This document shows positions 60,033-64,000 of a DNA stretch of 64,000 nucleotides, piece after piece; position 1 is the stretch's first letter; each line of letters begins with the position of its first letter. Where the stretch lies: contig NZ_JBFRXP010000011.1 in NCBI RefSeq assembly GCF_041146875.1, positions 34,559-98,558 of the forward strand, given 5' to 3'. The notes under the pieces are model-generated. The model was given only the letters and a program-made list of their open reading frames with translations. It had not been told where the DNA came from and searched no databases. Source of the stretch: Igneacidithiobacillus sp041146875. GTDB taxonomy: Bacteria > Pseudomonadota > Gammaproteobacteria > Acidithiobacillales > Acidithiobacillaceae. Made by a program: the position numbers and the translations under genes.

Positions 60033-62243
60033 TCAGACGGTGTTCGGCAGGCCGCTGCGGGTGGACCGTGCCGGGTGTTGCAGTAAATGGGAAATATCGA
60101 GAATGGGTGCCAACTCGCCGTTGCCGAGGATGGTGGCAGCAGAGATGCCGGGGAGCGACTCGAAGAGTCGCCCCAAGGGTTTAATTACGGTTTGTTGATT
60201 GCCGAGAATGGCACCTACCAGAACCCCGACACGCTCGGCCCCTTGGCCGACGACAATCACGTTACGCCGGCTGTGGGCTTTTTCTTCGACCTGAAAAGTC
60301 TTGGCGAGATCGAGCAACGGCAGGGCTTGGCCACGCAGTTGCATGTAGCCACCACTCTTTGTAGCCGGATATTCGATGCACTCCTCTACTACATCGGAGG
60401 GGATGACGAAGAGTCCCTTACCAACCCGTACCACGAAGCCGTCGATAATGGAGAGAGTCAACGGCAGGCGGATGCGAAAGGTGCTGCCTTTGCCTTGTTG
60501 GCTGTCGATCTCGATATTGCCCCGGACCGCCTCGATATTTTGTTTGACGACATCCATGCCGACACCGCGGCCGGAAATGTCGCTGATCTTGTCCGCCGTG
60601 GAAAAGCCTGCAGCAAAGATCAGAGCGTAGACTTCGCTATCCGTGAGCTTCTGTCCTTCGGCTACGAGGCCTTTCTCGATCGCTTTGTTGAGAATCTTGT
60701 CACGGCGCAGGCCGGCGCCGTCGTCTTGTACCTCAATAATGATACCGCTGGCGTCGTGACGTGCTTCGAGGATGATACGGCCTGCGGCCGACTTGCCGGC
60801 CTCCAATCGCTCAGCTACGGGTTCAATACCGTGATCCATGGCATTGCGCACCAGATGCATGAGGGGGTCGACGATTTTTTCCGCCATGCTCTTGTCGAGT
60901 TCGGTCTGCTCGCCACGAATCTCGAGCTGGATTTCTTTCCCCAGTTGCTTGGCCGTATCGCGCACCACCCGGGGAAAGCGCTGGAAGATTTCACTCACCT
61001 CGATCATACGCAGGTGCAGGGCGCGATCGCGGATCTCTTCTACCAAGCGGGCAACCTGCACTGCGGCCTCGAGTCTCGATTCGCGCGCACACTCCTCGTC
61101 AGCCGCTTGGATCCGATTGGCGGCACTGGCGATCACCAGTTCTCCCACTAAATCGATGAGTTGATCCAGTTCCTCGGCCTGGATGCGCAGCATTTGCCGG
61201 GGTTGCTGGGCGCGAGATTGTTGTTGTTTGGCGAGTGCGCTTTGTATCAGGGGCTCTTGCACCATTTGTTCCGCAACCAGGATTTCGCCAAGGGGCTTAT
61301 GGGTGCCCTCGCTTTTCTCTGCGGCCTGTTGTTTTCCTAAAGCCTGTTGGAGTTCCTCTGTGGTCAGCGAACCCACCGCAACCAGAATTTCTCCCAGACG
61401 CTGCTCGGTCTCGGGCAGCGCCGCGATCATCTGCAAGTAGTCGGCGAGGCGTTCGTGGCTGGGGAGGATGTGGAGGACGCAACTGTCCTTGACGAAGTCG
61501 AAGACTTCGGCGATCTCTCTCTTACCAACATTGCCGGCAAAGGCTATCTCGAAACCCAGATAACAGCTTTCCGGATCAAAATCCTCCAGCCGGGGGAGCG
61601 GATCGGTGATGGTGACCAGCCCTACAATATTGCCGATCTGTTGCAAATATTGGAGAAAAGATAACGGGTCCATGCCGTCGCGAAAGGTGTCGGTGCCAAA
61701 GCGTAGGGAGATATGCCAGTTTGCTTGGGCTGGGACGCTCGGCGATACCGGAATTGCCTTGCTTGGTTGGCTGCTCGGAACCGTTAGGGCGGGGGGGGCG
61801 TTTGGGCTTTGCTTCGGCTCGACCACGGCGGCGCCGTTGCGCTGCACGGCCTCTAGGGCCTCGAGGAGGCGGACGTCCTCGGCGAGAAATTCTGACTGAA
61901 AAATGTCATTGCCCTGTAGCATGTCCAGATACGCAGCCAGATGATCAGCGCAGGCAAGAAGTAAGGGGACCATCTCCTGAGCCACGAACGCCTGCTTTCC
62001 GGCGCGCACACCGTCCAGCAGGTTTTCCAAACGGTGGGTAAAACGTACCAGTGGGTCCAGGCCAAAGAGCCCCGCTGAGCCCTTGATCGTATGTGCGGCG
62101 CGAAATAGCGCGTTGAGTCGCTCGGGATCGAGTCCCTCCTGCTCGACGCTGAGCAGGATTTTCTCCATCTCCTGCAGCAGTTCCTGACTCTCTACAAAGA
62201 ATGTCTCCAGGGCGCCTTGCAAGGCGGGATCAATGTCGATCAT
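60033..62243 (-). CDS. cheA: Chemotaxis histidine kinase CheA with MshEN-like linker motifs
   Basis: CheA phosphorylates CheY and CheB. The HPt domain has the phosphorylated His51 (AAHTIKGSAGLFG). A second domain (about residues 190-270, beginning NWHISLRFG) follows, then an unusual segment with two 24-residue motifs starting RLGEILVAVG (282-305) and PLGEILVAEQ (317-340), like the cyclic-di-GMP-binding MshEN repeats of secretion ATPases. Next come the dimerisation helices (about 350-410), the ATPase domain (LVRNAMDHGIEP, DDGAGL, GRGVGMDVVK) and the CheW-like regulatory domain (about 590-720). 736 residues. The ATG overlaps the STAS stop by 4 bases and has a GGAGGG site. Confidence 0.95.
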   Translation of the reverse strand: MIDIDPALQGALETFFVESQELLQEMEKILLSVEQEGLDPERLNALFRAAHTIKGSAGLFGLDPLVRFTHRLENLLDGVRAGKQAFVAQEMVPLLLACADHLAAYLDMLQGNDIFQSEFLAEDVRLLEALEAVQRNGAAVVEPKQSPNAPPALTVPSSQPSKAIPVSPSVPAQANWHISLRFGTDTFRDGMDPLSFLQYLQQIGNIVGLVTITDPLPRLEDFDPESCYLGFEIAFAGNVGKREIAEVFDFVKDSCVLHILPSHERLADYLQMIAALPETEQRLGEILVAVGSLTTEELQQALGKQQAAEKSEGTHKPLGEILVAEQMVQEPLIQSALAKQQQSRAQQPRQMLRIQAEELDQLIDLVGELVIASAANRIQAADEECARESRLEAAVQVARLVEEIRDRALHLRMIEVSEIFQRFPRVVRDTAKQLGKEIQLEIRGEQTELDKSMAEKIVDPLMHLVRNAMDHGIEPVAERLEAGKSAAGRIILEARHDASGIIIEVQDDGAGLRRDKILNKAIEKGLVAEGQKLTDSEVYALIFAAGFSTADKISDISGRGVGMDVVKQNIEAVRGNIEIDSQQGKGSTFRIRLPLTLSIIDGFVVRVGKGLFVIPSDVVEECIEYPATKSGGYMQLRGQALPLLDLAKTFQVEEKAHSRRNVIVVGQGAERVGVLVGAILGNQQTVIKPLGRLFESLPGISAATILGNGELAPILDISHLLQHPARSTRSGLPNTV

Positions 62244-62566
62244 CGTTTGCCCTCCTGCGAAAGGAGTACGGGGTCGCCAAAAAAGGGTAATAGCCGACAA
62301 AGTTCCAGTGCTTGGATGACGGCTGAGGAGTGCCCGCTGATGCCCAGCTTGCATCCCAGCGCCAATGCCCCGGATTTGAGCGCCATCAGGAGTTGCAGCC
62401 CAGCCCCGTCCAACTCTTCCACACCACGCAAATCCAGTTCTACTTGATGGTTGCTCGCCAGGAGTGGACGTATCTGCGCTAGTACCGTGGTGACGGCGTA
62501 GATATCCAACGCGCCATCCAGAGAGATGCGCAGGGAATCACCATTCCGGGTTTCGTGCAGATCCAT
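62240..62566 (-). CDS. STAS-domain protein without phosphorylatable residue
   Basis: A 108-residue STAS (anti-anti-sigma type) protein, commonly found in chemosensory operons of this kind. The fold is recognisable (ISLDGALDIYAVTTVL, QVELDLRGVEELDGAG, LQLLMALK). In the phosphorylation loop the usual D-S/T-A-G reads D-G-A-G, so there is no Ser or Thr to phosphorylate. It may act only as a binding partner within the array, or be permanently active. It lies 2 bases after cheY and overlaps the start of cheA. Confidence 0.87.
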   Translation of the reverse strand: MDLHETRNGDSLRISLDGALDIYAVTTVLAQIRPLLASNHQVELDLRGVEELDGAGLQLLMALKSGALALGCKLGISGHSSAVIQALELCRLLPFFGDPVLLSQEGKR

Positions 62567-62568
62567 GG

Positions 62569-62940
62569 TCAGGGAAGTACCAGTTTGGCAACCGCTGCAA
62601 GCAATTGCTGCGGCTGAAAGGGCTTCACTACCCAGGCCTTGGCACCGGCCTCGCGCCCGGCCTGCTTTTTGTCGTCGCCACTCTCGGTGGTGAGCATGAT
62701 GACTGGGGTAAATTTGTAGTTTGGCAGTTGTTTGATATTTTTGAGAAAGGTAATGCCATCCATATTCGGCATGTTGACATCACTAATAATTAGGTGGATT
62801 TTCTGCGCCGCCTGTAGTTGCGCGAGCCCTTGCACTCCATCGCCGGCCTCAACCACCTCATACCCAGCACTTTTCAGTGCGATGGCGACGACTTGCCGCA
62901 AGGATGCGGAGTCGTCCACTATCAAAATCGTTTTCGCCAT
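62569..62940 (-). CDS. cheY: Chemotaxis response regulator CheY
   Basis: A single-domain response regulator of 123 residues. The acidic pair is Asp9-Asp10, the phosphoacceptor Asp54 (LIISDVNMPNMDG), the switch Thr is in MLTTESG and the Lys in VVKPFQP. The sequence resembles the CheY of PilZ- or Tsr-type gammaproteobacterial clusters that lie directly before STAS and cheA. Whether it binds FliM or acts within the array cannot be read. No cheZ is seen in the window. Confidence 0.93.
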   Translation of the reverse strand: MAKTILIVDDSASLRQVVAIALKSAGYEVVEAGDGVQGLAQLQAAQKIHLIISDVNMPNMDGITFLKNIKQLPNYKFTPVIMLTTESGDDKKQAGREAGAKAWVVKPFQPQQLLAAVAKLVLP

Positions 62941-62957
62941 GATCTTGTCCTTATCGA

Positions 62958-63893
62958 TTAGAAAAAAGTAATGTCGTCGTCGCCGCTGTTCGTGACGCTG
63001 TATTCGCCGCTGTGGGCTGCGCGTTCTTCCGCAGTGCTATATCGACTTTGCATACCGTCCAGCCAAGCTTGCACATCGTGAATGGATTCCTGCGTGTGCA
63101 GGTGCTTCGGTAGCTCCCCGAGTCCTTCTTCTACATGCTGCAAAATCTGGCTCACCCGATCCTGAAACTGCAGGGCAACCAGCAGATGGTCCATATCCTC
63201 GGCAATATCCTGGCCTTCCTGCTGCATTTGGGTGCGAGAACTCCGCAGTTCGTCGGTTATGAGTCGAACTCGATCCAGGGCGTTGTGCGTCGAAATCCTT
63301 GCATTTTTCAGAAATTCTCGTTCGGCTTCGATGGACTCGGCCGAGGCCGCGACCACCCGACGAATGACACCGGTGATTTCCTTTACATTATCCGCCATCG
63401 CCACGCTGCTCTCTTTGGAGCGCGAAGAGAGTTTGCGTACTTCGTCTGCCACTACCGCAAAACCGCGCCCCTGTTCCCCCGCCCGAGCCGCCTCGATTGC
63501 GGCATTGAGCGCTAGCAGCGTGGTTTGCGCGGCGATCTCACCAACCTCTCTTGCCATCTGTTCAAGGGTGCTCACCTGTTGCATGAGGGCCCGAATGGTC
63601 TCCCGATTGGCTTCATGTTTTTCCGCCGAGCTCTCGATGTGCCTCAGGATCATCTGCAGTTCCTGCTCGGTCTCCTGAAAGATCTGCGCAGTATCGTCTT
63701 CTGCCGTGCTGGAGCTTTCACCATCGCCTTGTAGTGTTGTTGATACGGCACTGGATAGACGTTGATGCAGTCCGGTAAAGCGCCCAACGATGTCGCCGAT
63801 CGCCTGTTCCAACTGCTCGCGGCCAAGCACGACTTGGCGGGTAAGCAGTCCGGTTACTGTTTGCAGAATATTGGTGTTTACTGAATCTTCCAT
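62958..63893 (-). CDS. Soluble MCP-type signalling protein
   Basis: A 311-residue cytoplasmic protein with no membrane helix. The middle part (about residues 85-190) has the chemoreceptor signalling tip (AAQTTLLALNAAIEAARAGEQG and FAVVADEVRKLSSRS) flanked by coiled coil. The C-terminal part has the segment DMDHLLVALQFQDRVSQILQHV, common in receptors encoded in cheY-STAS-cheA clusters, and ends in an acidic tail DDDITFF. I chose the ATG with a G-rich site upstream; the frame is open 39 bases further. It opens the operon within the window. Confidence 0.88.
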   Translation of the reverse strand: MEDSVNTNILQTVTGLLTRQVVLGREQLEQAIGDIVGRFTGLHQRLSSAVSTTLQGDGESSSTAEDDTAQIFQETEQELQMILRHIESSAEKHEANRETIRALMQQVSTLEQMAREVGEIAAQTTLLALNAAIEAARAGEQGRGFAVVADEVRKLSSRSKESSVAMADNVKEITGVIRRVVAASAESIEAEREFLKNARISTHNALDRVRLITDELRSSRTQMQQEGQDIAEDMDHLLVALQFQDRVSQILQHVEEGLGELPKHLHTQESIHDVQAWLDGMQSRYSTAEERAAHSGEYSVTNSGDDDITFF

Positions 63894-63921
63894 ATAGACC
63901 CCCCGAGTTCGACAGTTAATT

Positions 63922-63999
63922 TTATAACTCATTGATATTGCGAATAGCGATTTTAAAACGCTCCACTACAACAGAGTCAGTTGCTGAGACGCGGCTGGT
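63922..63999 (-). CDS. Possible 3' end of an upstream gene (partial)
   Basis: On the minus strand one frame is open from the right edge for 25 codons and ends in TAA, giving a protein-like C-terminus ...VVVERFKIAIRNINEL. The other two minus frames are closed in the same stretch. It ends 28 bases before the start of the soluble MCP gene. It may be the last part of another gene of this operon, but it is too short to identify. Confidence 0.35.
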   Translation of the reverse strand, partial: TSRVSATDSVVVERFKIAIRNINEL

Positions 64000-64000
64000 T

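Noticed and set aside
1..64000. tRNA, rRNA, CRISPR, prophage or insertion sequences
   Set aside because: No cloverleaf, direct-repeat array, transposase, integrase or terminal inverted repeats could be recognised by reading; genes are core and in compact operons.

Overview
The window looks like a chromosomal segment of an acidophilic, autotrophic sulfur oxidiser, most probably an Acidithiobacillus. The reasons are the rsmG-parA-parB-atpIBEFHAGDC-glmU-glmS order, a Calvin-cycle sugar-phosphate cluster joined directly to trp genes (an arrangement I recall from Acidithiobacillus cbb operons), a DsrE-like sulfur-carrier protein, and gammaproteobacterial-type UvrD, OmpR/EnvZ, Coq7 and YhfA-like proteins. 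The genus is inferred from gene content. The chemotaxis genes suggest a motile species. I see no tRNA, rRNA, insertion sequence, prophage or CRISPR array; it is dense core chromosome.

Layout. 1-12.3 kb: the 3' end of rsmG, parA-parB, the complete nine-gene F1Fo ATP synthase operon, a hairpin terminator, then glmU-glmS. 12.3-18 kb: a DsrE-like protein behind a structured leader, a 487-bp nearly empty gap, a GAF-GGDEF-EAL protein, a SIMPL-domain secreted protein and an HDOD/pseudo-receiver/GGDEF protein. 17.9-24 kb: cbpA (minus), uvrD (plus), a small membrane protein, and on the minus strand a Spy-like periplasmic protein with OmpR/EnvZ. 24-30.4 kb: a divergent tripartite RND efflux operon (outer-membrane protein, lipoprotein adaptor, pump), then an orphan lipoprotein. 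30.4-35 kb: mscL with an unusual zinc ribbon, rmuC, ispH, rsmE and an IMPase-family phosphatase. 35-48.4 kb: glpX-tkt-gap-pgk-pyk-fba-rpe-gph-trpE-trpG-trpD-trpC, in one direction with short gaps. 48.4-52.8 kb: YhfA-like OsmC protein with an Fe-S type Rrf2 regulator, coq7, a thioredoxin-fold ferredoxin, a hydrolase, and an ABC exporter pair. 52.7-63.9 kb: a minus-strand chemotaxis operon read as soluble MCP, cheY, STAS protein, cheA, MCP, cheW, cheR, cheD, cheB, then a membrane GGDEF/EAL enzyme.

The ATP synthase supplies energy and the cbb genes regenerate ribulose bisphosphate precursors. glpX, tkt, gap, pgk, fba and rpe are Calvin enzymes, gph removes 2-phosphoglycolate made by RuBisCO oxygenation, and erythrose 4-phosphate and PEP link to aromatic synthesis and so to trpEGDC. 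Three large cyclic-di-GMP enzymes lie in the window.

The most interesting signals are four. (1) Two MshEN-like 24-residue motifs, a known cyclic-di-GMP-binding signature, lie in the linker of CheA, in an operon that ends with a cyclic-di-GMP enzyme. (2) A 14-codon leader peptide with three Trp codons precedes trpE, with an inverted repeat that closes against the trpE ribosome-binding site. (3) A CxxC-CxxC zinc ribbon forms the C-terminus of MscL. (4) A chemotaxis STAS protein has lost its phosphorylatable residue. All functional statements rest on reading the sequence and on family knowledge; no search was run.
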